From Bacillota bacterium (GTDB taxonomy: Bacteria; Bacillota; Bacilli; Alicyclobacillales; SLC66), in the NCBI GenBank assembly GCA_021799325.1, contig JAJZAS010000018.1, forward strand, positions 1-11,991: 11,991 bases of DNA, in the 5' to 3' direction. Shown here piece after piece: positions 1 through 6,254 of this stretch. Below the pieces are notes generated by a model that was given only the letters and a program-made list of their open reading frames with translations, made no database searches and had not been told where the DNA came from. A program made the position numbers and the translations under genes. The stretch's first letter is position 1. Every line of letters starts with the position of its first letter.

Positions 1-1092
1 CGATCATTGGGGTTGGATCCATCGGCGCCGGACATTCACCTAGGACACGTCGTGGTTCTCGAAAAACTTCGGCAATTTCAGGATCTGGGGCACATCGTGC
101 AGCTAGTCATTGGTGACTTTACCGGCATGATTGGCGACCCGACGGGGAAGTCCGAAACGCGCAAACAACTGACGGTGGAGCAGGTCAAGGAGAACGCCAA
201 GACCTATCAGACGCAAATTTTCAAGGTGCTTGATCCGGAGAAAACAGAAGTGCACTTCAATTCCACTTGGCTTTCGGTGCTGAATTTTTCTGAAGTTGTC
301 CGACTGGCATCGACCATTACCGTGGCGCGGATGCTTGAACGGGAAGATTTTAAGAAACGCTATGCAGAAAATACGCCAATTAGCGTGCATGAATTTTTCT
401 ATCCGCTGATGCAAGCTTACGATTCAGTCGCATTAAAGACAGACGTTGAGCTTGGTGGCACGGATCAGACCTTCAATCTCCTCATGGGAAGGACCTTGCA
501 AAAGGAGTACGACATCGAGCCGCAGATCGCGCTCACCATGCCACTCATCGAAGGGCTAGATGGGGTACATAAAATGTCCAAAAGCCTTGGCAATTACATC
601 GGCATCATGGATGAGCCGGGCGAGGTGTATGGAAAAACCATGTCGATTCCCGATCATCTGATGACAAAGTACTACTTGCTGTTAAGCGGATTGCCGCTAT
701 CAGAAGTGCAGGACATTGAGTCCCAATTGGAAGAAGGTGTACTGCATCCGCGGGATGCAAAAATGCGCCTTGCCTATCTTCTTACGAAGCGTTTTCACGA
801 TGAAGATTCAGCCAAAACCGCACAAGAGGAATTTGTGAAAGTGTTTCAAAAACACAGCATGCCGACTGAGATCCCCGTCTATGAAGTGGGAAGCGAACCG
901 TTGCCCCTCTATCAATTGGTTACAGCCTCTGGTATGGCACCAAGCAATTCTGAGGCGAGGCGGTTGATGGAAGGCGGGGGGGTCAAAGTGGACGGAGAGG
1001 CAAAAACAGATCGCGACTTTGTCCTCGAGCCAAAAGACGGCATGGTGGTGCAAGTCGGCAAACGTAAATTTGTCCGTCTGCAAATCACTTAA
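1..1092 (+). CDS. tyrS: Tyrosyl-tRNA synthetase, 5'-truncated by window edge
   Basis: Class I aminoacyl-tRNA synthetase that charges tRNA-Tyr with tyrosine using ATP in the cytoplasm. The reading frame is open from base 1, so the TTG at 7 is not the start. The first codons already lie in the catalytic domain (LGLDPSAPDIHLGH), and family comparison suggests about 30-40 N-terminal residues are missing. The HIGH signature appears as HLGH (37-48) and the KMSKS signature is intact (571-585). A C-terminal S4-type RNA-binding region lies at about 940-1085 (EARRLMEGGGVKVDGE). The HLGH form and the LDPSAPDIHLGH context fit the TyrZ-like bacterial branch, which is inference. The gene ends at TAA 1090-1092, 68 bases before yunB, with no convincing terminator between them. 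Any T-box leader would be upstream of the window. Confidence 0.97.
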   Translation, partial: RSLGLDPSAPDIHLGHVVVLEKLRQFQDLGHIVQLVIGDFTGMIGDPTGKSETRKQLTVEQVKENAKTYQTQIFKVLDPEKTEVHFNSTWLSVLNFSEVVRLASTITVARMLEREDFKKRYAENTPISVHEFFYPLMQAYDSVALKTDVELGGTDQTFNLLMGRTLQKEYDIEPQIALTMPLIEGLDGVHKMSKSLGNYIGIMDEPGEVYGKTMSIPDHLMTKYYLLLSGLPLSEVQDIESQLEEGVLHPRDAKMRLAYLLTKRFHDEDSAKTAQEEFVKVFQKHSMPTEIPVYEVGSEPLPLYQLVTASGMAPSNSEARRLMEGGGVKVDGEAKTDRDFVLEPKDGMVVQVGKRKFVRLQIT

Positions 1093-1160
1093 TCAAGACA
1101 AGCCCAACACCTGTTTCGCATACACTCAGGTATAACATGACGTGATGCGGAGCGGTGAAA

Positions 1161-1856
1161 ATGAGGTTCAAGCCCAAGCGGGCACAGAGATTGATCGTAA
1201 AAAAAAGCTGGGTGGTATGGGGGACACTAGCGCTTTTCGGCTGGCTGTTCGGTATATTTATCCATTACCTGGATCATCAATTGCGGCCGCAGATCATGGG
1301 CATGGCGGTTGGGGTATCCAGGCAAATGGCCTCTCAGGCCATCACCGATATGCTATACAAACGCCTGGCAAAGTCGAAGGATTTTTCCCAATTGATCGTG
1401 ATCGATCACGACCATTCCGGCCAAATTGTCAGCGCGCATTTTGACCTCTCCAAAGTGGCAAACATTGAGAGCGTCACCACTTCGGAAGTGCAAAATGAAT
1501 TGATCCAGCTTGGGCGTAGGGTACTCTATATTCCCGCATTTCAGACGATGGGAAGCACGCTCCTCGCTATGTACGGTCCTTCGATCCCTGTGCGGATCGT
1601 GCCACTTGGTTCGGTGGAAAGTCATGTGGTACCAGAAGTAAAATCTGCAGGCATTAACCAGACAGTCCACATTCTTAATTTGAGTGTTGTAGCGCAGGTC
1701 GGAGTGGTGGTTCCTTTCGTGACAGAACCTGTGAAAGTGTCATCGAGTGTGCCCATCGCCTACATGGTACTTGTCGGTTCCGTACCTCGAGTGTTCGGTG
1801 ATGGGGTTTCCGCCTACAGGCAGGCGTTAAATGCAGGGACGCCAAGCAGTCATTAA
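1161..1856 (+). CDS. yunB: Sporulation protein YunB
   Basis: Homologue of B. subtilis YunB, a sporulation protein of unknown biochemistry that is sigma-E controlled in that species. The 231 residues begin with a basic stretch (MRFKPKRAQR), then one membrane segment at about 16-36, then an extracytoplasmic domain of about 190 residues. The match I recognise is the core around residues 133-187: LLAMYGPSIPVRIVPLG, then a GIN motif (164-166) and VVVPFVTEP, a pattern shared with the Bacillus protein. I chose ATG 1161 because GGAG at 1149-1152 is 8 bases away. The in-frame GTG at 1155 has only 2 bases of spacing. CATACACT at 1119-1126 looks like a sigma-E -10 element, but I see no matching -35, so sporulation control is inferred from the family. 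An A8 run (1199-1206) lies near the start of the gene. Confidence 0.9.
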   Translation: MRFKPKRAQRLIVKKSWVVWGTLALFGWLFGIFIHYLDHQLRPQIMGMAVGVSRQMASQAITDMLYKRLAKSKDFSQLIVIDHDHSGQIVSAHFDLSKVANIESVTTSEVQNELIQLGRRVLYIPAFQTMGSTLLAMYGPSIPVRIVPLGSVESHVVPEVKSAGINQTVHILNLSVVAQVGVVVPFVTEPVKVSSSVPIAYMVLVGSVPRVFGDGVSAYRQALNAGTPSSH

Positions 1857-1909
1857 CAGCTTGTCATGGTTCTGATTAGTCCATACTACCTTTGAAGGAG
1901 GAGTGGGCT

Positions 1910-2326
1910 ATGGAGATACGTTTGCGACCGGAAATGCGCACAGAAGGCGGCGAAATGATCACGATTTTTCGAGAAGATGAGTGGGTGGGCGATGCTTATT
2001 TTATTTACCGCGAAGGAGATGTGCTGACAGGCACTATCCAGCTTGACTCGGTGATGGTCAATTCCTCTGATTATTCGCCCATCATTGAAGCGGCAAGAAC
2101 TTACGCTGCAGACCTCGCTGATGCGCTGGCGGTGGAAGAAGCAGTGATCGCCAGCACGCTTGGGGACGTCAAGACGGTGCTTGATGTCGGAGCCGAGGAT
2201 GACGACTCAACGGTTCTCTGGATATCAGAAGAAGAGAGTCAAATGGAACCTCCAGGAGAATTTTCCTATACGGTAGAATTTAAACCTGATGGTTCAATGC
2301 AAGTGGAACGAAAAAGCATGGAGTAA
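1910..2326 (+). CDS. Hypothetical acidic protein, 138 residues
   Basis: I do not recognise this protein. The start is ATG 1910, preceded by GAAGGAGGAG (1894-1903). An upstream in-frame TTG at 1892 overlaps that ribosome binding site and is rejected. The 138-residue product is strongly acidic (for example VGAEDDDS and ISEEESQ), has no signal peptide, membrane segment or cysteine, and is probably cytosolic. It alternates a short strand-rich N-terminus (MITIFREDEWVGDAYFIY, GTIQLDSVMV), a helical alanine-rich middle (AARTYAADLADALAVEEAV), an acidic linker and a final strand-like segment (FSYTVEFKPDG). The N-terminal strands faintly resemble the opening of a GNAT fold, but there is no acetyl-CoA loop, so I do not assign it. 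It sits 53 bases after yunB and 27 bases before pheA and is probably cotranscribed with pheA. The clear ribosome binding site and sustained open frame support a real gene. Confidence 0.8.
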   Translation: MEIRLRPEMRTEGGEMITIFREDEWVGDAYFIYREGDVLTGTIQLDSVMVNSSDYSPIIEAARTYAADLADALAVEEAVIASTLGDVKTVLDVGAEDDDSTVLWISEEESQMEPPGEFSYTVEFKPDGSMQVERKSME

Positions 2327-2353
2327 GTGATGAGAGGATAGAGAGGGAGAACG

Positions 2354-3229
2354 ATGCTAGGCTATCTTGGGCCGCGCGGCACGTATTCGGAAACGGCCGC
2401 ACGCTTTTTTATGGATAAAATTGAGTCAGAAAAACCCATCGAAATACAACCGATTGCTTCCATTTCACATGTGCTTGACGATGTCGAATCGGGTCGTGTG
2501 CAGATGGGGGTGGTGCCGCTAGAAAATTCACTTGAAGGATCGGTGCTTGTCACACTCGACCGTCTTGCCACATCGCCACTTCTCATCTGCGCAGAAGTGG
2601 TGTTGCCGATTCGCCATATGGTGTATGGCCTGAAAGGGATCGATTTTGAGAAGGTGGAAAGGGTCTATTCTCATCCTCAGGCGCTGGCCCAATGCAGAAA
2701 CACATTATATCAGCATTTTCCCCATGCGGAACATGTGGATTACGACAGCACTGCAGGAGCGGTGCAGTTTGTCGCCAAGGAAAAAAGTCCTGCGAACGTT
2801 GCGATTGGCAGTCTCGATTCTGGAAGGGATATCGAGCTTGCCGTGCTCGTCCGAGACGCACAGGATACCACCGGAAACGAAACTCGATTTGCGCTGGTTT
2901 GCAAGGCGGATCACATGGTTTCCCTTAACTCGGAAGTATTATCGTCTCAACAAAATACCTCTGAAAAAACTTCGATTTTACTCGCATTAGGGGACGACCA
3001 TCCTGGGGCACTGTATGAAGTGCTACGAGTGTTTGCGGAATATGACGTCAACTTGAGCAAGCTGGAGTCGAGGCCTACACGTAAGGGGCTTGGCAGCTAT
3101 CATTTTTACATTGACCTTATCGGGGATCCGCATGATCTAGGAACCAAAGAGGCACTAGAAAGAGTGCAAGCCATCAAAGGATTTTCTATGAAAAATATTG
3201 GATCATATCCCTGTTTTCTACTTGAATAG
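2354..3229 (+). CDS. pheA: Prephenate dehydratase
   Basis: Converts prephenate to phenylpyruvate, the committed step of phenylalanine synthesis, in the cytosol. The 291 residues match the usual size of the monofunctional Bacillus-type enzyme, with no chorismate mutase domain fused in front. The N-terminus MLGYLGPRGTYSE is the family start. The dehydratase domain covers about 1-183 and includes VPLENSLEG (54-62), SHPQALAQC (106-114) and the catalytic TRF motif (177-179 within GNETRFALV). A C-terminal ACT domain (about 205-285) carries GALYEVL (218-224) and ESRP (238-241), the residues that bind phenylalanine for feedback inhibition in this family. ATG 2354 follows GGGAG with only 4 bases of spacing. 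Gene order pheA then safA is also seen, with intervening nad genes, in B. subtilis. Confidence 0.97.
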   Translation: MLGYLGPRGTYSETAARFFMDKIESEKPIEIQPIASISHVLDDVESGRVQMGVVPLENSLEGSVLVTLDRLATSPLLICAEVVLPIRHMVYGLKGIDFEKVERVYSHPQALAQCRNTLYQHFPHAEHVDYDSTAGAVQFVAKEKSPANVAIGSLDSGRDIELAVLVRDAQDTTGNETRFALVCKADHMVSLNSEVLSSQQNTSEKTSILLALGDDHPGALYEVLRVFAEYDVNLSKLESRPTRKGLGSYHFYIDLIGDPHDLGTKEALERVQAIKGFSMKNIGSYPCFLLE

Positions 3230-3238
3230 GAGTTGAAT

Positions 3239-3267
3239 TTGACAGAATTAGTCGAAACCTCTATAAT
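3239..3267 (+). promoter_or_regulatory. Perfect-consensus sigma-A promoter downstream of pheA
   Basis: TTGACA (3239-3244), a 17-base spacer and TATAAT (3262-3267) match the housekeeping sigma-A consensus at all twelve positions with the optimal spacing. It starts 10 bases after the pheA stop codon. The expected transcription start is near 3274. Such a strong vegetative promoter is unexpected in front of a sporulation gene, and a long hairpin follows within about 15 bases of the expected start. Confidence 0.75.
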
Positions 3268-3273
3268 GTCCTC

Positions 3274-3367
3274 ACAACTATGTTTTCTAAAGAGAACTTC
3301 TTGTCCTTTCTCTGCGTCATCTCACCCCCACACGCAAAGCGAGGAAAAGGAAGTTCTCTTTAGTTTT
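3274..3367 (+). ncRNA. Candidate small RNA or structured leader
   Basis: This is the transcript predicted from the consensus promoter at 3239-3267, about 94 bases long if it ends at the U-rich side of the hairpin. Almost all of it would fold into one long imperfect stem. The loop holds a C-rich stretch (CTCACCCCCA, 3321-3330) that could pair with G-rich Shine-Dalgarno sequences, a feature of several Gram-positive regulatory RNAs. It does not match any RNA family I recognise. The alternative is a leader of about 190 bases for safA, with the hairpin acting as attenuator or stabiliser. The promoter is seen directly; the RNA product is inference. Confidence 0.35.
3287..3367 (+). terminator. Long inverted repeat, terminator-like hairpin
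   Basis: CTAAAGAGAACTTC (3287-3300) pairs perfectly over 14 bases with GAAGTTCTCTTTAG (3350-3363). The stem continues imperfectly inward to TGCG/CGCA-type pairing at about 3313-3317 with 3332-3336, leaving a C-rich loop. The right arm runs into a T-rich stretch (TTTAGTTTT, 3359-3367), so it could terminate read-through from pheA, end the RNA started at about 3274, or do both. The T tract is interrupted, so strong termination is not certain. Because TTTT flanks both ends, a small mobile repeat is an alternative. Confidence 0.55.
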
Positions 3368-3461
3368 GCCGTTTGCCCGCCCAAATTTCACGATTTCCCT
3401 GTCAATTTGCCTACCCTTGCATATATTGCTAAAGACATTTGACCGGGGAGGTCGATCGACT

Positions 3462-4322
3462 TTGCAAGAATATTATGTTAAAAGTGGCGACACTTTGTGG
3501 AAAATAGCAAATCGCCTTGGTATTCCGCTTTCGTCCTTAATTGCAGCAAATCCTCACATTGCTGATCCAAATGTTTTGAACATCGGGGATGTGCTGTATT
3601 TGCCAACAGGGACTCCAATGGGTGCAATGATGATGGGAGGTTATACTGGGCCCACCTGGCAATATACGGTGAAAAGTGGGGATGACCTTTGGAAACTTTC
3701 GAAACGGTATGGCGTTCCCCATGCCAACTTGATCGCAGCCAATCCTCATCTCAGCGATCCCAACATGATTATGCCGGGGCAGGTGATCAACGTGCCGGGA
3801 CGGCGTCCTGGTGTGACCAAAAAGCCGGCACCGTCAAAGCCATATTATGCACCGCCTGCGTATCAGGCTCCGTCTGCTGCCTATCCGCCACCACCGCAGC
3901 CGCTCATTAATATTTCTCCACCTACTCAGATCAATGCAGATCTCAACATCAATCAAATCAATCCACCGGTTTATGAGGCGCCAAAATACTATGAGCCAAA
4001 ACCATTTGAGCCCATGCCACCTAAAATGCCAAAGCCGGCGCATTATCATCACCATCATCAGCCTTCTGTGGCCAAACTGTACATTCAGGAAGAAGTCACT
4101 GAACTCGTCAAGAAGAAAAAGCCGCCGGGCTATGTCACATTTTGTTATGACCCCACGCTGCCTCCTGGTGTAATTATTCAGGGGCCGCCTCTGGGCGACG
4201 TGACCAATCCCTTTGTGCCTCCTTCCCACATTGGCGGTTATAAGCCTTTCTATGAATACGGCACTGAGAGCTCGTCAGGATGGAAGATGGAATCTAAGTG
4301 GTTCAAGGAGTCATCCAGTTGA
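3462..4322 (+). CDS. safA: SafA-like spore coat morphogenetic protein with two LysM domains
   Basis: In B. subtilis SafA localises to the forespore cortex/coat interface, interacts with SpoVID and recruits inner-coat proteins. This 286-residue homologue starts at TTG 3462: GGGGAGGT (3445-3452) lies 9 bases upstream and the first LysM begins at once, as in SafA. Longer upstream frames add only unlikely sequence. LysM 1 covers about 4-48 (YVKSGDTLWKIANRLG) and LysM 2 about 67-112 (YTVKSGDDLWKLSKRYG). The tail (113-286) is rich in Pro and Tyr, with a PPPP run (142-145), an Asn/Ile-rich stretch (148-167), a histidine cluster (HYHHHHQ, 194-200), a lysine run (217-220), one cysteine (228) and a Ser-rich end. 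B. subtilis SafA is longer and has one LysM. A weak sigma-E-like -10 (CATATATT, 3420-3427) lacks a well-spaced -35. The position after pheA and before yebC matches Bacillus. Confidence 0.85.
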   Translation: MQEYYVKSGDTLWKIANRLGIPLSSLIAANPHIADPNVLNIGDVLYLPTGTPMGAMMMGGYTGPTWQYTVKSGDDLWKLSKRYGVPHANLIAANPHLSDPNMIMPGQVINVPGRRPGVTKKPAPSKPYYAPPAYQAPSAAYPPPPQPLINISPPTQINADLNINQINPPVYEAPKYYEPKPFEPMPPKMPKPAHYHHHHQPSVAKLYIQEEVTELVKKKKPPGYVTFCYDPTLPPGVIIQGPPLGDVTNPFVPPSHIGGYKPFYEYGTESSSGWKMESKWFKESSS

Positions 4323-4333
4323 TCTTGCACCTC

Positions 4334-4366
4334 GCGGCAGGTGAAGGAATCATCCACACCTGCCGC
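4334..4366 (+). terminator. Hairpin between safA and the kinase gene
   Basis: A perfect 10-base inverted repeat, GCGGCAGGTG (4334-4343) and CACCTGCCGC (4357-4366), encloses a 13-base loop with a possible inner GGA/TCC pairing. It begins 12 bases after the safA stop. The sequence after it (AATATTTG) has only a short T run, so it may be a weak terminator or an mRNA-stabilising hairpin that lowers expression of the downstream gene relative to safA. Confidence 0.5.
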
Positions 4367-4393
4367 AATATTTGCGCATTGAGGGGATTATGG

Positions 4394-5356
4394 ATGGAAA
4401 CTTGGTTGACAAGCGTAGCGGCGGAAGAATTGGGAATGGCGTACGGGTTTCAGGTGAGAGCGCTGGTACCTATGCGAAGTGTGGTTGGCGTGTTAACTGA
4501 CCAGGGCAGATTCATCTGCAAGCGGTATCACCCTGATAAGGGGATGAGCTACCGCCATTTGCTTGGTGTAGTTCAAGTCAAAGAGTCGCTGTCCCATCAC
4601 GGACTGGTAAAGTCCTACCGCAAAACGATCGATGGAGAGCCTATTTTTGCTTGGGAAGGCGATCCGGTCACCATGGAGGCGTGGGTCAAAGGAAGACACG
4701 CTGATTTTCGCGATCGCAGGGAAAGAATGGTGGCCGTTCAGGCTATCGCAAGGCTTCATCGGTTGCGCATCAAAATTCCGAAAGAGTTGTATCCGGATAC
4801 CACTGTGCTTCACAAGATGGCCGGACGATTGCAAAAGGCATCTGATGCGGTGGCGACGGGAAACCTAATCGGCATATCGAGAAAGGACTGGAATGAATGG
4901 CGGGAGCGCGCGGTCAGAGCGCTACAAGTATTGTCTACACCCAAGTGGGAGGATTTTTTTTTGGAGGATAAAAATAGCGGCACGCTATGCCACCGCGACC
5001 TTGCCCCTCACAACATCCTCATCTCAAGAGGAAGCCCTGCCTCATTAATTGATTTTGATCTGGCCGGAATGGATAGTCCGGTGTATGACCTTTTTCAACT
5101 ATTTGACCATGTGGCTTATCGCGCATTGCCGCCTAAGGGCTGGGAGGCGGAGATGATCAGGGAATACGAAAAAATATCGCCTTTATCACCTCGTCAAAAG
5201 CAGGCACTTGCCTTGATTCGGACGTTTCCCTCACTCCTTTTGCGCGAAATTGCGGATCTGCGCGGAGTGAAAAATGAACGCGCAAGGGCGCGACTTGGAA
5301 CGCGCATCCGTTATGTGCGCACCCTTGAGGAGGAGCGGTCACTCGCCATTCCATGA
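4394..5356 (+). CDS. CotS/YsxE-family spore coat kinase-like protein
   Basis: Kinase-fold protein of the aminoglycoside phosphotransferase/CotS superfamily. In B. subtilis, members such as CotS, CotI, YutH and YsxE are spore coat associated. The 320 residues show an N-lobe with GRFICKRYH as candidate ATP-lysine region, a helical middle, the catalytic loop HRDLAPHN (200-207; D202 as likely base, N207 as metal ligand) and the DFD metal-binding motif (220-222). Both motifs are intact, so activity is plausible though substrates of this family are mostly unknown. I chose ATG 4394 because GAGGGG (4381-4386) is 7 bases upstream; an upstream in-frame ATG at 4298 would overlap safA and has no family-like sequence. 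A nine-T run (4954-4962) lies just before the catalytic loop. The position directly after safA supports a coat role. Which subfamily it belongs to I cannot settle by eye. Confidence 0.85.
   Translation: METWLTSVAAEELGMAYGFQVRALVPMRSVVGVLTDQGRFICKRYHPDKGMSYRHLLGVVQVKESLSHHGLVKSYRKTIDGEPIFAWEGDPVTMEAWVKGRHADFRDRRERMVAVQAIARLHRLRIKIPKELYPDTTVLHKMAGRLQKASDAVATGNLIGISRKDWNEWRERAVRALQVLSTPKWEDFFLEDKNSGTLCHRDLAPHNILISRGSPASLIDFDLAGMDSPVYDLFQLFDHVAYRALPPKGWEAEMIREYEKISPLSPRQKQALALIRTFPSLLLREIADLRGVKNERARARLGTRIRYVRTLEEERSLAIP
4954..4962 (+). repeat. T9 homopolymer inside the kinase gene
   Basis: Nine consecutive T bases encode the Asp-Phe-Phe-Leu stretch about ten residues before the catalytic HRD loop. 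One extra T brings TAA into frame after Gly-Gly. One lost T leads to a stop at the TTAA near 5046. Either change removes the catalytic loop. Confidence 0.9.
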
Positions 5357-5362
5357 TATACT
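5354..5362 (+). promoter_or_regulatory. Possible extended -10 promoter before the NAD synthetase pair
   Basis: TGATATACT has the extended -10 form (TGn followed by TATACT at 5357-5362). It overlaps the end of the kinase gene, and the new gene starts 36 bases downstream. No good -35 lies at 16-18 bases. The presence of a promoter here would separate NAD synthesis from sporulation control, which makes biological sense, but the sequence support is modest. Confidence 0.35.
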
Positions 5363-5398
5363 CTATGGCATAGATGAGTTGGTACGGGAGGATGACGC

Positions 5399-6247
5399 TT
5401 GAAAGAGCTTCGAATTGGATTAGGACAAGTTCGGCCCGCGCTTGGCGATGTCTCGCGTAATCTTGATCTTCACTTGGAGACTGTCAACGAGGCAGAAAAG
5501 CAAGGGATACAATTATTGGTGTTTCCGGAATTAGGGCTCACTGGCTATAACCTGAAGGATCTAACGCTGGAGGTGGCTCGACCACTAGATCACCCGGACA
5601 TTTTGAAGATGGTGGGAGCCAGTCGTAAAGTGGACGTGGTGTTTAGTTTTATTGAAGAGAGTCCCGACCATCGCTTTTATGTGGCGGCGGTTTACGCTTC
5701 AAAAGGGCAAGTAGTGCATGTTCATCGAAAATTGTATCTGCCTACTTATGGGATGTTTGAGGAAAATCGCCACTTTGCCCGTGGCAAAGCTTTGAATTCA
5801 TTTGCTTCCGGACTTGGTGCACAGATGGGGATGGCCATTTGCGAGGACGCCTGGCACCCGTCTGTGCCGTATTTGCTGTCGATTGCGGGGGTCGACGTGG
5901 TGATCATCCCTGCGGCAGGACCAGGTAGGGCGCTGAGCGGCGACCCGAATACCGGATCGCAGCACTTTTGGCACCGATTGATTCGTACATATGCCCAGCT
6001 TTTTACGAGTTACTTTGTGTTCGTTAATCGCGTGGGGTTTGAAGATGGCGTGTTCTTTTTTGGCCACTCGGCTGTGGCAGGTCCAGATGGGGAACTGGTC
6101 GCCTCGACAGATTCCATGGATGCGCAGTTGCTGGCGGTGGATATAGATCTGGATTTGCTTCGAAAAGAGCGCTACCGCTCCCCGTTTTTACGGGATGAAG
6201 ACCCGCATCTGACGCTTCGCGAACTCGAGCGCATACTGGGGAGGTAA
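5399..6247 (+). CDS. Nitrilase-superfamily amidase, probable glutaminase subunit of NAD synthetase
   Basis: Carbon-nitrogen hydrolase of 282 residues, making up one complete nitrilase domain. The catalytic triad is visible: Glu44 in FPELGLTGY, Lys111 in HRKLYLPTYGMFEE and Cys148 in AICEDAWHP. The Lys motif with LPTYGMFEENRHF closely resembles the glutaminase domain of glutamine-dependent NAD synthetases, where it releases ammonia from glutamine. The next gene, 7 bases downstream, is the synthetase, and its ribosome binding site lies in the last codons here, suggesting coupled translation. I infer the pair forms a two-polypeptide glutamine-dependent NAD synthetase. The start is TTG 5399, with GGGAGG (5386-5391) 7 bases upstream. 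It could instead be a stand-alone amidase of another specificity, since nitrilase substrates are hard to predict. Confidence 0.85.
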   Translation: MKELRIGLGQVRPALGDVSRNLDLHLETVNEAEKQGIQLLVFPELGLTGYNLKDLTLEVARPLDHPDILKMVGASRKVDVVFSFIEESPDHRFYVAAVYASKGQVVHVHRKLYLPTYGMFEENRHFARGKALNSFASGLGAQMGMAICEDAWHPSVPYLLSIAGVDVVIIPAAGPGRALSGDPNTGSQHFWHRLIRTYAQLFTSYFVFVNRVGFEDGVFFFGHSAVAGPDGELVASTDSMDAQLLAVDIDLDLLRKERYRSPFLRDEDPHLTLRELERILGR

Positions 6248-6254
6248 CCTGTCG

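Noticed and set aside
1109..1131. ACCTG/CAGGT inverted repeat between tyrS and yunB as a terminator
   Set aside because: It has only a five-base stem with a 13-base loop and no T run after it.
1882..1889. CATACTAC as a sporulation sigma (E or K) -10 element before the acidic protein gene
   Set aside because: The transcript would start inside or just at the ribosome binding site at 1894-1903, and no -35 is visible.
3233..3442. 69-codon open frame across the pheA-safA gap, starting TTG
   Set aside because: It overlaps the consensus promoter and the hairpin, the AGGAG directly abuts the start with almost no spacing, and the product has no recognisable or domain-like sequence.
3366..3461. N-terminal extension of the SafA-like protein upstream of TTG 3462
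   Set aside because: The extension has no ribosome binding site at its start, lacks SafA-like sequence, and the strong GGGGAGGT site lies between it and the first LysM domain.
4298..4393. Upstream ATG for the kinase gene overlapping the end of safA
   Set aside because: It runs through the hairpin at 4334-4366 and lacks a good ribosome binding site; ATG 4394 has GAGGGG at proper spacing.
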